From NCBI RefSeq assembly GCF_022811685.1, contig NZ_CP094532.1, forward strand, positions 1,761,501 through 1,825,500: a stretch of 64,000 nucleotides of DNA, given 5' to 3'. The DNA comes from Chryseobacterium suipulveris. Its GTDB lineage: Bacteria > Bacteroidota > Bacteroidia > Flavobacteriales > Weeksellaceae. Positions 16,738 through 25,657 of the stretch are shown here, one piece after another (the first letter of the stretch is position 1; each line of letters starts with the position of its first letter). The position numbers and the translations under genes are program-made. The notes beneath the pieces were generated by a model. That model did no database searches. It was not told where the DNA came from and saw nothing but the letters and a program-made list of their open reading frames with translations.

Positions 16738-16943
16738 TATAAAACTACCTTCGAAGAATTCAACAAATCTTTAATATCTACATCCAGCAGTTTTGCAATT
16801 TCTAAAAGAGTTTCCATTGACGGCTGATTATCATTCGTCACCCACCGCGAAACAGTAACCTCACTTTTGCCAAGATGTTCAGCCAGCCATTTATTGGTTT
16901 TTTCTTTCTCTGCTAAAACAACTTTCAGTCTGTTAATTTTCAT
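16737..16943 (-). CDS. Small XRE-family regulator
   Basis: 68 residues, one Cro/XRE-type helix-turn-helix: NKWLAEHLGKSEVTVSRWVT followed by NDNQPSMETLLEIAKLLDVD. The family controls restriction-modification, toxin-antitoxin and phage genes. The downstream, 1-bp-overlapping methyltransferase remnant suggests it was the controller of a restriction-modification operon. It may still be functional as a DNA-binding protein because the domain is complete. Confidence 0.78.
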   Translation of the reverse strand: MKINRLKVVLAEKEKTNKWLAEHLGKSEVTVSRWVTNDNQPSMETLLEIAKLLDVDIKDLLNSSKVVL

Positions 16944-17006
16944 TATTTGTTATTTGATTAACATTTAGCGATAAAAATAAGGAGAAATAGTAACTCCAGT
17001 AAGAAT

Positions 17007-20000
17007 TCAAATATTTTTCATTTTCTCCCTCGGCAAACCAATCTCCTGTTCACTCGGATAAGGTTTTCGCCAGGTCATGCTCACATCTTCGTTGATTTTT
17101 CGGTGGACTTCGTAGCGTTTTTCTTTATCGAATTCGTAGCGTGGATCGGGAATGAAAGGCATTTTTGCCATTTTTAAAACAGTAATTGTCGGGAAATGAA
17201 AATCCACTTCCACCTGTCCCAAAATCAGATAGCAACCACCACCCTGAAACGGAAATTCTTTCAAATTATCCGGAAAATGTGCCGTGTCGAAATATTCGCC
17301 TTCTGCATCAATCCAGGTTCCGAAATACATCGTGCCTTTCTTCGTCGGAACATGTTTTCGTGAGATGAGATACGCCAACATTTTTACCTGCTTTTTGTGG
17401 AATTTCAGTAAATCTTTCGCCATTACTGGACCTCGGTATTTTGTCTGAAGCAAATCAAACGGACTGCACGAAACAGGAAAACCTAAAATTTCAATCTCAT
17501 CGAAAGCGTCCTCGAAACGGTTTCTCTGCAATTTGGGCAAACGGTAATCTTTCCTCGGTTCTTCTTCAAAAATAGATTGGAAGCGATGTTCTGGTTTGAA
17601 ATTCATCATAATCAACCTCGCCTCAATCAGCAGTTCGTTTTTCTGTTTCCCGGTAAACCGAAATGCACCGACAAATATTAAAATCTGCAAGGTTTCAATT
17701 CCGATTGGAACACGATTGATGAAATTTTCCAGCGAGGTAAATTCGCCGTTTCGTTCCCGTTCTTCGGGAATGAATTGCGCTAATCTGCTTTCCAGTTTTT
17801 CAATGTGCATCAGTCCTAAAAAAACATCTTTTCCGTAAACCGTGGTTTCAAACAAACTTTGATTAACACAAGGATTATGAATGATTCCGCCATTCATCCT
17901 GCATTCGTGGACATAAACTTCCGTTCTGTAAAATCCACCGCCGTTATTAATCGCGGCGACCATAAATTCTATGGGAAAATGAACTTTTAAATACAAACTT
18001 TGGTAACTTTCCACAGCATAACTCGCGGAATGCGCCTTGCAGAACGAATATCCTGCAAAACTTTCAATTTGACGATACACTTCTGCAGAAAGTTTTTCGG
18101 GGTGTCCCTGTTTTTTGGCACATTCAAAAAAATGTTCCTTTACTTCCTGCAACTTCTTTATGGAACGGCTTTTTCCGCTCATCGCACGACGCAGAATATC
18201 GCCGTCTTCCGCAGAAACTCCGCCATAGTGAAGCGCAATTTTAATCACATCTTCCTGATACACCATAATTCCGTAGGTTTCGCCCAATTGCTCCTCAAAA
18301 ACCGGATGAAAATAGTCAAACTGATTTGGATTGTTGTGCCGGAAAATATATTCGCGCATCATTCCAGACTGTGCAACTCCGGGACGAATAATCGACGAAG
18401 CGGCGACCAAAGTTTTGTAATTGTCGCATTTCAAACGCCTTAAAAGTCCGCGCATCGCAGGAGATTCGATGTAAAAGCAGCCCAAAGTCTTGCCTTTCGA
18501 CAAATATTCGTTCGCGGTTTTTTCATCTTTTGAAATCGAAGTATCGCGGATATCGACCTCAATTCCTTGGTTTTTTTTGATTAAACGAACCGCTTCGTCA
18601 ATCGTTCCCAAACCTCTTTGCGATAGAATATCAAATTTTTCCAGTCCGATTTCTTCTGCAGTGTGCATATCGAACTGCACAATCGGGAAACCTTTTGGTG
18701 GCATTTCCAGCGCGGTATAAGTCGTTATCGGTTCTTCGGAAATCAAAATTCCGCACGAATGCATACTGCGCTGGTTCGGGAATTTTTCGAGCAACATTCC
18801 ATATTTCTGCACCTGTTTTACCACCTTGTTGTCATCGTGCAAAGCCATCGGATTTTTCGCCAGAACATCCAGTTCTTCCTTCGGCAAACCAAATGCTTTT
18901 CCTACCTCGCGGAAAATCGAGCGGTATTTAAACTCCACATTCGTCCCGCAAAAAGCGACATGGTCTTTTCCGTATTTTTCAAAAATATAGGTGAGAATTT
19001 CGTCGCGCTCCTTCCAACTCCAGTCGATATCGAAATCGGGCGGAGATTTTCGGTTTAAATTCAAAAAACGCTCAAAATAAAGGTCGAGTTCAATCGGACA
19101 AATATCCGTGATTCCCAGACAGTAACTCACAATGGAATTTGCACCGGAACCACGACCGACATGCATAAAACCACGACTATTGCTGTATTGCACAATATCC
19201 CAAGTAATCAAAAAATATCCCGAAAAATTTAGTTCGTCGATGACTTTCAGTTCTTTTTCGACGCGTTTTTTGGCAACTCCGTTGTCTTCGGAATAGCGTT
19301 TTTTAAAACCTTCGTAAGCCAATTTTCGCAATAATTTCTCGTCGGATTCCTTGCTTTCGGTGAAGTGCTTCTTGTTTTTTGGCGTGGAAAAATCAAACTC
19401 AAAATGGCACTGTTCGATGATTCTTTCCGTATTTTCGATGATTTGGGGGTAATTTTTATAATGTTTCAAAACCTCGAAAGGCGGTTTCAGAAATTCTGAT
19501 TTTTCACAAATATCTTTTTCATCCAGTTTGGAAACCAGCGTATTTCTGTCAATCGCTCTCAAAATCCGGTGCAGATTGTAATCCTGCTTCGTGGAAAAAG
19601 TGACGGGCTGAAAAACCACCATTTTGTGAAGCAGACTTTTCCATTTTTTTTGAACTAAAAAATTGACTTCTTCGGGACGGATTCCGACAAACTCGTTTTC
19701 GGATAATGTTTCCGGCGCATTTTTGAAAGGATAAATGATGAAGGCGTTCTCCAAATTCGGATGCTGTTTCGGAAGCGGAATATTTTCACAGTTGAAAGCG
19801 GTAATTATCCGGTTGATTTCCGAAATTCCATCAGGATTTTTCGCAAGTGCCACATAATACTGCTCATTATCCACACGAATATCTACGCCGACAATCGGTT
19901 TGATGAGATGCGTTTTGCAAAGTTTATAGAACTCGTAAATTCCCGTAATCGTGTTAATGTCCGTCAAAGCCAATGCAGGAATACGCATTGCGGCAGCGTT

Positions 20001-20069
20001 TTCCACCAAATCTTCAATAGATATGGTTCCGTAACGCAGGCTGTGGTAGGAATGGCAGTTGAGGAACAT
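17007..20069 (-). CDS. Second DNA polymerase III alpha subunit, DnaE2-like mutagenic polymerase
   Basis: 1020 residues, shorter than the replicative alpha subunit. It has an N-terminal PHP domain (FLNCHSYHSLRYGTISIEDL, ALALTDINTITGIYEF), a polymerase active site with the aspartate pair in PPDFDIDWSWKERDE, and fingers sequence HVGRGSGANSIVSYCLGITD. A GYSFCKAHSASYAVESYQSL patch and a helix-hairpin-helix/OB-fold C-terminus follow. Its neighbours are a Y-family polymerase 19 bp upstream and a divergent S24 repressor, the layout of damage-inducible mutasomes (compare ImuB-DnaE2). It probably extends across lesions after the Y-family partner. It is not the main replicase. Confidence 0.88.
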   Translation of the reverse strand: MFLNCHSYHSLRYGTISIEDLVENAAAMRIPALALTDINTITGIYEFYKLCKTHLIKPIVGVDIRVDNEQYYVALAKNPDGISEINRIITAFNCENIPLPKQHPNLENAFIIYPFKNAPETLSENEFVGIRPEEVNFLVQKKWKSLLHKMVVFQPVTFSTKQDYNLHRILRAIDRNTLVSKLDEKDICEKSEFLKPPFEVLKHYKNYPQIIENTERIIEQCHFEFDFSTPKNKKHFTESKESDEKLLRKLAYEGFKKRYSEDNGVAKKRVEKELKVIDELNFSGYFLITWDIVQYSNSRGFMHVGRGSGANSIVSYCLGITDICPIELDLYFERFLNLNRKSPPDFDIDWSWKERDEILTYIFEKYGKDHVAFCGTNVEFKYRSIFREVGKAFGLPKEELDVLAKNPMALHDDNKVVKQVQKYGMLLEKFPNQRSMHSCGILISEEPITTYTALEMPPKGFPIVQFDMHTAEEIGLEKFDILSQRGLGTIDEAVRLIKKNQGIEVDIRDTSISKDEKTANEYLSKGKTLGCFYIESPAMRGLLRRLKCDNYKTLVAASSIIRPGVAQSGMMREYIFRHNNPNQFDYFHPVFEEQLGETYGIMVYQEDVIKIALHYGGVSAEDGDILRRAMSGKSRSIKKLQEVKEHFFECAKKQGHPEKLSAEVYRQIESFAGYSFCKAHSASYAVESYQSLYLKVHFPIEFMVAAINNGGGFYRTEVYVHECRMNGGIIHNPCVNQSLFETTVYGKDVFLGLMHIEKLESRLAQFIPEERERNGEFTSLENFINRVPIGIETLQILIFVGAFRFTGKQKNELLIEARLIMMNFKPEHRFQSIFEEEPRKDYRLPKLQRNRFEDAFDEIEILGFPVSCSPFDLLQTKYRGPVMAKDLLKFHKKQVKMLAYLISRKHVPTKKGTMYFGTWIDAEGEYFDTAHFPDNLKEFPFQGGGCYLILGQVEVDFHFPTITVLKMAKMPFIPDPRYEFDKEKRYEVHRKINEDVSMTWRKPYPSEQEIGLPREKMKNI

Positions 20070-20088
20070 TGGTAATTTTTCAATTGAT

Positions 20089-21231
20089 TTAGACTAAATA
20101 TCCCGACGCTCTCTGCACCGCATCACTTCCAAATCTTTTCTTCATTTTGTCCATCGCCTGATACAGATTCATGAGTTCTTCCGTGTCTTCAAAAAGATTC
20201 ATCTGATGCTGTCCGTGAACCAATCCTGAAAATTTGACGCCGATTAATCTTAGACGCATTCTTCTTGTGTAGAGTTTTTTGAATAATTCCAAGGCGTACT
20301 TCAGCAAAGTATGGTCTGCAGAATTGTAGGGAATACGGCATTGTTTGGTTTCCGTATCGAAGTTGGCGTAACGGATTTTCACCGTGACAATTGAAGTGAG
20401 AAGTTTTTGTTCGCGCAGTTGGAACGCCAGATTTTCCACCATTCCGGAAATTAAACTCCGCATATTTTCAACATCAATCGTGTCTTCCGTAAATGTATGT
20501 TCCTTGGAAATGGATTTTCTTTCGGAATAAGGAATGACGGGCGATTCATCGATTCCGTTGGCCTTTTTCCATAGTTCGCTTCCGTTTTTCCCAATCATCT
20601 GTTGCAGAACTTCCACAGGCATTTCCGACAAAGTTTGAATGGTTCTAATTCCGATTCTCGACAATAATTGAAAAGTCACACTTCCCACCATTGGAATTTT
20701 CCTGATGGACAAAGGATTTAAAAAAGGTTGAACCAAATCGCTTTTAATTTCCAGTCTTCCCAAAGGTTTTGCTTCGCCGGTTCCGATTTTTGAAACGGTT
20801 TTGTTCGTAGAAAGTGCAAAGGAAATTGGCAGTCCGGTTTCTTTGGTAATGGTTTGGGTAATTTCATTCGTAAGTTTGTAGCATCCGAAAAATTTGTCCA
20901 TACCCGATAAATCGAGGTAAAATTCATCGATGCTTGCTTTTTCCATCAAGGGAACATTTTCCTGAATGATTTCGGTAACCTCGTTGGATTTTTTGGAGAA
21001 TAATTCGTAGTCGCCTTTTACCACTTTTGCATCAGGACAAAGCCGTAAAGCCATCTTCATCGGCATTGCGGAATGCACCCCAAATCTTCTCGCTTCATAA
21101 GAACAACTTGCGACGACACCCCTTTCTCCACCACCTACTATTACGGGAACGCCTTCCAGTCTGCTGTCCAACAATCGGGTGCAGGAAACAAAGAAGGTAT
21201 CCAAATCCATATGTACAATCGAACGATTCAT
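20089..21231 (-). CDS. Y-family DNA polymerase (DinB/Pol IV-like)
   Basis: 380 residues. Catalytic carboxylates are present in HMDLDTFFVSC near the start and in KASIDEFYLDLSGMDKFFG, so it should be an active translesion polymerase, unlike ImuB. The palm/fingers continue with VASCSYEARRFGVHSAMPM, then the little-finger region. Near the C-terminus QMNLF fits the beta-clamp-binding pentapeptide consensus Q-L-x-L-F. It lies 19 bp upstream of the DnaE2-like gene and starts 61 bp from the divergent S24 repressor, which probably controls both. Confidence 0.9.
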   Translation of the reverse strand: MNRSIVHMDLDTFFVSCTRLLDSRLEGVPVIVGGGERGVVASCSYEARRFGVHSAMPMKMALRLCPDAKVVKGDYELFSKKSNEVTEIIQENVPLMEKASIDEFYLDLSGMDKFFGCYKLTNEITQTITKETGLPISFALSTNKTVSKIGTGEAKPLGRLEIKSDLVQPFLNPLSIRKIPMVGSVTFQLLSRIGIRTIQTLSEMPVEVLQQMIGKNGSELWKKANGIDESPVIPYSERKSISKEHTFTEDTIDVENMRSLISGMVENLAFQLREQKLLTSIVTVKIRYANFDTETKQCRIPYNSADHTLLKYALELFKKLYTRRMRLRLIGVKFSGLVHGQHQMNLFEDTEELMNLYQAMDKMKKRFGSDAVQRASGYLV

Positions 21232-21250
21232 ACTGCAAAACTATTGCGGA

Positions 21251-21292
21251 TTTATAACATTTTTATTAAATTTGTTGTTCTAATTTATAACA
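21251..21292. promoter_or_regulatory. Shared operator region of the mutagenesis cassette
   Basis: The 9-mer TTTATAACA occurs twice in direct orientation at 21251-21259 and 21284-21292, 33 bp apart (about three helical turns). The second copy directly abuts the repressor ATG. The 61-bp gap must hold both divergent promoters, so binding here could shut off both sides. Confidence 0.5.
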
Positions 21293-22072
21293 ATGTCTAT
21301 TTTTTCAGATAACATCAGGGTTTTGAGAGACCGCAAGAATATTTCCCAACAAAAGTTGGCGGACGACCTTTTAATTACCAGAAGCCGGTATGTAAAATAC
21401 GAGGACGGAACTTCGGAACCGCCTTTGGAACTCTTGCTTCGCTTCTCCAAGTATTTTAATGTGAGTGTCGATTTGCTTTTGAGTGTCGATATTCGAAAAT
21501 ATCCTTTAGACGACATGCTGAAAGTGGCTGAAAACCGAATTCTACTGCCTGTCACAGTAGATTCTAAAGGTGACAACAAAATTGAAATTGTCCCCGAAAA
21601 AGCATCAATGGGCTATCTGAACGGTTACAATGATCCAGGTTATATCGAAAGTCTTCAAACTTTGTCGCTTCCGTTTTTAAGGAACGGGAAATACCGTGCT
21701 TTTCCCGCGAAAGGCGATTCGATGCCACCTTACAAGGACGGAACATATATCGTTGGGAAATTTGTGGAAGATATTTCGGAACTGAAAACCGACAAAACTT
21801 ATGTCTTTATCACAGTAAATGACGGTATTATTTACAAGCGTTTCCAATTTCACGAGGGCAGTTCGATTTGGGTAAAATCCGACAATAATTTCTATGAACC
21901 ATACAAAATTTCGCTGTTTGACATCTATGAAATTTGGGAATTTGCCTGCAGTATCAACACCGAGGAATACCGCCCCGACGAATTTGAAAACCAAAATGTG
22001 CGGGAAATGTTTTCTGAGATTAAGAGTGAGATAAAGTATATCAGCGAAAGGATTAATATTAAGACTAAATAA
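21293..22072 (+). CDS. LexA-like XRE/S24 repressor
   Basis: 259 residues. The N-terminal XRE helix-turn-helix (NISQQKLADDLLITRSRYVK, about 17-36) is joined to a C-terminal S24 peptidase domain. The serine lies in FPAKGDSMPPYKDGTY and the lysine in GIIYKRFQF, so the Ser-Lys dyad is intact. The likely self-cleavage region reads EKASMGYLNGY, with Met-Gly where LexA-type repressors have Ala-Gly or Cys-Gly. Divergent transcription from the two polymerase genes argues that it is their damage-responsive switch. A charged C-terminal tail follows the S24 domain. Confidence 0.87.
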   Translation: MSIFSDNIRVLRDRKNISQQKLADDLLITRSRYVKYEDGTSEPPLELLLRFSKYFNVSVDLLLSVDIRKYPLDDMLKVAENRILLPVTVDSKGDNKIEIVPEKASMGYLNGYNDPGYIESLQTLSLPFLRNGKYRAFPAKGDSMPPYKDGTYIVGKFVEDISELKTDKTYVFITVNDGIIYKRFQFHEGSSIWVKSDNNFYEPYKISLFDIYEIWEFACSINTEEYRPDEFENQNVREMFSEIKSEIKYISERINIKTK

Positions 22073-22181
22073 CTTGTTTATAATAACATAGCCCACGCTT
22101 ACTTAAAAAATAATATTTTAAAAAATAATTACTTAAATAAATAAACTTTTATATATTTACATAATTATATATTGAAGTTGT

Positions 22182-22559
22182 TTAAAGTTTCCTAATCAAG
22201 ATGCTGCAGAACGGGATAAGGTGCAGATTCCTCCAGTAACTTTCCTTTTTCTCGTATCTGACCAATAGGGATTTGAAGCCGTCAATCCACGCATTCATCC
22301 GCTCAATCACGAATCTTCTTTTGTATAGTTCCCTATCCAGGATTTCCTCTCTGTCGGAAATGTTTCCGTTTCTTTTGTTGAAGTCGATATTGGTGAAAAT
22401 CTCGTTCGCCGTAAAGTAGCTTCTCAAACTTTCGGCATCAAACCCAGCGTCTGCATTTAGGAACAGCCCGTCCGTCCTTCTATTTGACTTTTTGATTTCA
22501 TCCAGCATCTTTTCCATCTGTTTCTCCACATCGTAAAGGTCGTGGTGGTTGCCTGGAAT
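22182..22559 (-). pseudogene. C-terminal remnant of a DDE transposase (IS5-superfamily-like)
   Basis: About 125 residues matching the C-terminal half of a DDE transposase: PGNHHDLYDVEKQMEKML, LFLNADAGFDAESLRSYF and RRFVIERMNAWIDGFKSLLV. The last contains the catalytic glutamate region. The N-terminal half and first aspartate are missing. The fragment is fused at 22559-22562 to the HTH gene next to it. No matching terminal inverted repeats are found. Family assignment (IS5-like) is by pattern only. Confidence 0.75.
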
Positions 22560-22561
22560 CA

Positions 22562-22734
22562 CTTCCGAACAATGCTAAAACCTGATTTACTTTATCCAGC
22601 CGAAGTGTTTGCTTACCCTGTTCCATTTCACGAATAAAACGCAAGCCGACGCCTGCTCTTTCCGCAAGTTCGGGTTGAGTAAGTTTTAGTTGTTTCCGTT
22701 TTTCTTTTATGAATTGTGATAAAGAAAGATTCAT
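22562..22734 (-). pseudogene. Truncated second copy of the orphan HipB-like regulator
   Basis: The first about 58 residues (MNLSLSQFIKEKRKQLKLTQ through KVNQVLALFGS) are nearly identical to the gene at 16204-16419. After the shared sequence the frame runs into transposase-derived DNA and gives unrelated residues. The helix-turn-helix itself is complete, so a DNA-binding peptide could still be made, but the C-terminus is lost. Confidence 0.75.
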
Positions 22735-22736
22735 TT

Positions 22737-22795
22737 TATACCTTTTAGGGTATAAAATTATAAAATTATTTTTAATTATACCTTTTGGGGTATAA
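22737..22795 (-). promoter_or_regulatory. Second copy of the twin ATACC/GGTAT operators
   Basis: TATACCTTTTAGGGTATAA (22737-22755) and TATACCTTTTGGGGTATAA (22777-22795) have the same spacing as at 16422-16480. Both sites here are better palindromes than the first site of the other locus. Confidence 0.65.
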
Positions 22796-22870
22796 AAATT
22801 AAACTCCCTTCAGCATGTTTTACCTTCAATTGCAAAAAATCCTGTATACTGATTATTTTTCAAACTGTTT

Positions 22871-23101
22871 TTACTCCATTTTATATCCCGGTGACTTGTA
22901 TAACTTATTTTTCTGTTCTATAATATCCGACTGATATACTTTTTCTTTCCAATCGTTTGGTTCAACATCTTCTATAGCTACAGAGAAGGAGCTTTCATCA
23001 TAACCAATAACAGATATTGCTGCATTAGTTAATGCTTCGGCAAGTTTTTTCTTCTGTGTTTCTGATTTGCCTTTCCAAAGTTTTACAATTATATGTGGCA
23101 T
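22871..23101 (-). CDS. 4-oxalocrotonate tautomerase-like protein
   Basis: 76 residues of the tautomerase superfamily. After removal of the initiator Met the chain starts with the catalytic Pro (MPHIIVKLWKGKSETQKKKL), and the second half SVAIEDVEPNDWKEKVYQSD fits the family. Such enzymes tautomerise enol/keto acids using Pro-1 as base. It stands alone between the truncated HTH locus and the IS5-type element, and no aromatic-degradation genes are near, so the substrate is unknown. Confidence 0.85.
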   Translation of the reverse strand: MPHIIVKLWKGKSETQKKKLAEALTNAAISVIGYDESSFSVAIEDVEPNDWKEKVYQSDIIEQKNKLYKSPGYKME

Positions 23102-23168
23102 TATTTAGTGTTTAATAAGATTATTCGATACTTCTTTTTTACTGGTTAAATCATGTACTTTTTAATTA

Positions 23169-24020
23169 GAGATTATCTCAAAAATGGTTTTGAATAGGTA
23201 TGGGCTTTGTGGATTGGAATAGAAAAGTGAGTTATGAAAGGTGGTGTTTGTCTTAGTGATGGTGAATGGGCTGCAGTAAGTGATTTGCTGCCTAAACAAA
23301 AGAAGCGAAAAGACGGCAAAGGAAGGCCTCGGCGCAACCCAAGGGAAGTGCTGAACGGCATTATCTATATTCTGTTTTCCGGTGCGCCTGGCATCTGCTG
23401 CCTGCTGAGTACCCGCCCTACCAAACTTGTCACCGGTACTTTCAGGCATGGACAAAGGCTGGTGTGTTCAGGAAAATGCTTACGAGATTAAGCGCTTATC
23501 ACAACGGTAAAAGCCGTAAGGCACAAACAGCATTCATCGACGGCTCTTTTGCCGGGGCAAAAAAAGGGGCTTTGGCGTAGGCAAAACAAAGCGCGGCAAG
23601 GGCTCTAAGATCATGGCAATCACCACAAGGGATAGCCGGCCACATTCGGTACATGTGTTTTCAGCCACTCCTTTTCAAGCCACTTTGGTGGAACAAACCT
23701 TCAAGCATCGCTTTAGCAAGGCCAGAATCGGTAAGTTGGTTGGTGATAAGGCTTATGACAGCGATCCATTGGACAAACGGATGAAGCGAAGGGGTATTGA
23801 ACTTATTGCACCGCACAAAAGAAACCGCAAGCGAAAGAAAACACAAGATGGAAGAAAGCTAAGGCCTTACAAAAAGCGCTGGACCATAGAAAGGTTCTTT
23901 GCCTGGCTGCAGAACTATAGGCGCTGTTTAGTAAGGTGGGAACGAAAGCTCGAAAACTTTCAAGCGTTCATCTTTCTAGCTTCTGTCATTATCCTATTAA
24001 GGTATTTTTAAGATAGCCTC
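23169..24020 (+). mobile_element. IS5-family (IS427-like) insertion sequence, decayed
   Basis: About 850 bp bounded by imperfect inverted repeats: TTAGAGATTATCTCAAAAAT at the left (from 23166) and TTAGAGGCTATCTTAAAAAT on the opposite strand at the right (to 24023). The exact boundary within the TTAGAG is uncertain and no clean target duplication is seen (TTA left, TAA right). The right end abuts the truncated MFS gene. The transposase is broken by two frameshifts. Confidence 0.8.
23234..24011 (+). pseudogene. IS5-family transposase with two frameshifts
   Basis: The N-terminal part (CLSDGEWAAVSDLLPKQKKR, GRPRRNPREVLNGIIYILF) and the C-terminal part (GKLVGDKAYDSDPLDKRMKR, RWTIERFFAWLQNYRRCLVR) are clear IS5/IS427-type DDE sequence. 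A base is missing near 23388-23391, where GAPWHLLP is expected, and another in the G-run near 23566-23570, where KKGGFGVGKT is expected. The middle reads correctly only in a third frame (KAGVFRKMLTRLSAYHNG). IS427-type elements sometimes use programmed frameshifting, but two separate losses make inactivation more likely. Confidence 0.85.
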
Positions 24021-24023
24021 TAA

Positions 24024-24550
24024 GCTCTTTTACTTCCGAAATTAAAATTTACAGCAAATGCTAATAAAAGCATTATTATCCCCACCATACACACACCTAT
24101 CCAGTTGTACAAATTCCAGGCAATTGAACCCAATGTAGAGCCTACCGCACCGCCTACGAAGTTTGACACAACAAATACAGTATTCAACCAGCTTCGCTCG
24201 CTGTCACTCAAACTATAAATAAGTGATTGTGTAGAAACCATTGTCCCCTGAATACCAGATCCAAAACAATAATTCCAAGAATAATTCCGATAATGTATGT
24301 GCCTGCAAACCCTAACACTGCATAAGCAATGAGGCATGAAATGATACATACTACGATGATTCTACGGCTATCTTTTTTATCATTAAGCCCACCAATTACC
24401 CGAGCACCTAATGCACCTACTGCACCCACAAGACCAAATAAACCGATTTGATTGGGGTTCATGTTATATGAGGGACTTTCAAGTAAAAATGTCAACGAAG
24501 TCCAAAAGACACTAAATGAACTAAATATTATTGCTCCTGTGAATTGCCCC
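24024..24550 (-). pseudogene. Broken MFS transporter, C-terminal portion
   Basis: Two overlapping frames together encode the C-terminal half of a major facilitator transporter: LFGLVGAVGALGARVIGGLN followed by the loop motif NDKKDSRR, several membrane helices, then SLIYSLSDSERSWLNTVFVV and GVCMVGIIMLLLAFAVNF. A frameshift lies near 24245-24262, where LDL should continue into QGTMVSTQS. The N-terminal half is missing upstream of about 24550, and the last residues are cut off by the IS5-type element, whose end supplies the stop codon. Confidence 0.75.
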
Positions 24551-24647
24551 TCATCTCAATACTGCATACTTTTTAGTAATAGCCAGCAGCGATTGAAGTA
24601 ATTGTTTATATGAAAGATTTGCATACGCAGTGACTGCCGGTATACTT

Positions 24648-24758
24648 CTAATCCACTACTTCCCAACTTTCTTGTTGCATAACTTCTTGTTGTACTTTAT
24701 TTTGTATGCAGCCTGAAATGCTCAGAATTTGCAGAAGTATCAGAAAGAGGAATTTCAT
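24648..24758 (-). CDS. Very short lipoprotein-like ORF, perhaps a remnant
   Basis: 36 residues starting MKFLFLILLQILSISGC, a signal peptide with a lipobox (ISGC), followed by IQNKVQQEVMQQESWEVVD and a stop. It begins 26 bp after the aldo/keto reductase stop, like the other genes of that operon. Either a tiny lipoprotein or the N-terminus of a larger one lost by rearrangement; the adjoining MFS gene is also truncated, which favours the latter. Confidence 0.45.
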   Translation of the reverse strand: MKFLFLILLQILSISGCIQNKVQQEVMQQESWEVVD

Positions 24759-24784
24759 TGCATTTTGCTTTTGTCCTGTAATGT

Positions 24785-25633
24785 TTAAAGTCCAGACCAA
24801 AGTTTAAACTGTTTTACCATCTCTGGAGTAGCGTGAGTGAAAAAAGCACTTTCAGGATTATCGAGTTTGGCAATTTCCTGCATATCATCAGCGGAAAGTT
24901 CAAAATCAAAAACTTCAAAATTCTCTTTAATTCTGGAAGGGGTCACTGACTTTGGAATCACAACCACATCACGCTGAATAAGCCATCTTAATGTTACCTG
25001 TGCTGGAGTTTTACCGTATTTGTTTCCAATTTTCAGAAGTGTTTCATTACCAAAAAGATTATTTCTGCCTTCTGCAAACGGCGCCCAGGACTGGTGAACA
25101 ACACCATATTCATCCATTGTTTTTCGGTCTTCATTTCTTTGGAAAAACGGGTGCGTTTCAATCTGGTTGATGGCCGGAATGATTTCATTGAATTCAATTA
25201 AATCAGCCAACCGGTCAGGATAAAAATTACTTACACCAATCGCACGGATTTTTCCGGATTTGTTCAGTTCTTCCAACGCTCGCCATGAACCATAAATATC
25301 ATTGAAAGGTTGATGAAGCAAGTACAAATCTAAAGCCTCCAACTGCAGTTTTTCCATGGATCTCTCAAAGGCTGTTTTGGCTTTCTCATAACCGTAGTCA
25401 GAAATCCAAAGTTTGGTGGTAACAAAAATTTCGTTTCTTGGAATTCCACTTTCTTTTATGGCGTCGCCAACGGCTTTTTCGTTTCCATAAGCCTGTGCGG
25501 TGTCGATACTTCTGTAACCGGTTTCCAGAGCGGTTAACACGCTTTTTTTACATTCGTCATAATTCGGAATTTGATAGACTCCAAATCCTAAAATCGGCAT
25601 TTCCACACCGTTATTAAATTTTACTGTTTTCAT
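24785..25633 (-). CDS. Aldo/keto reductase
   Basis: 282 residues, a TIM-barrel NADPH-dependent reductase of the 2,5-diketo-gluconate reductase type. The catalytic tetrad is visible: Asp and Tyr in [16 protein letters not shown], Lys in [12 protein letters not shown] and His in [10 protein letters not shown]. Cofactor-binding sequence near the end is [20 protein letters not shown]. It starts 24 bp after the alcohol dehydrogenase stop and is probably the fifth gene of the operon beginning with the cupin gene. It may reduce aldehydes or ketones; the substrate is not evident. Confidence 0.92.
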   Translation of the reverse strand: MKTVKFNNGVEMPILGFGVYQIPNYDECKKSVLTALETGYRSIDTAQAYGNEKAVGDAIKESGIPRNEIFVTTKLWISDYGYEKAKTAFERSMEKLQLEALDLYLLHQPFNDIYGSWRALEELNKSGKIRAIGVSNFYPDRLADLIEFNEIIPAINQIETHPFFQRNEDRKTMDEYGVVHQSWAPFAEGRNNLFGNETLLKIGNKYGKTPAQVTLRWLIQRDVVVIPKSVTPSRIKENFEVFDFELSADDMQEIAKLDNPESAFFTHATPEMVKQFKLWSGL

Positions 25634-25657
25634 AATTTTTTTATTTCTTTTATTGTT

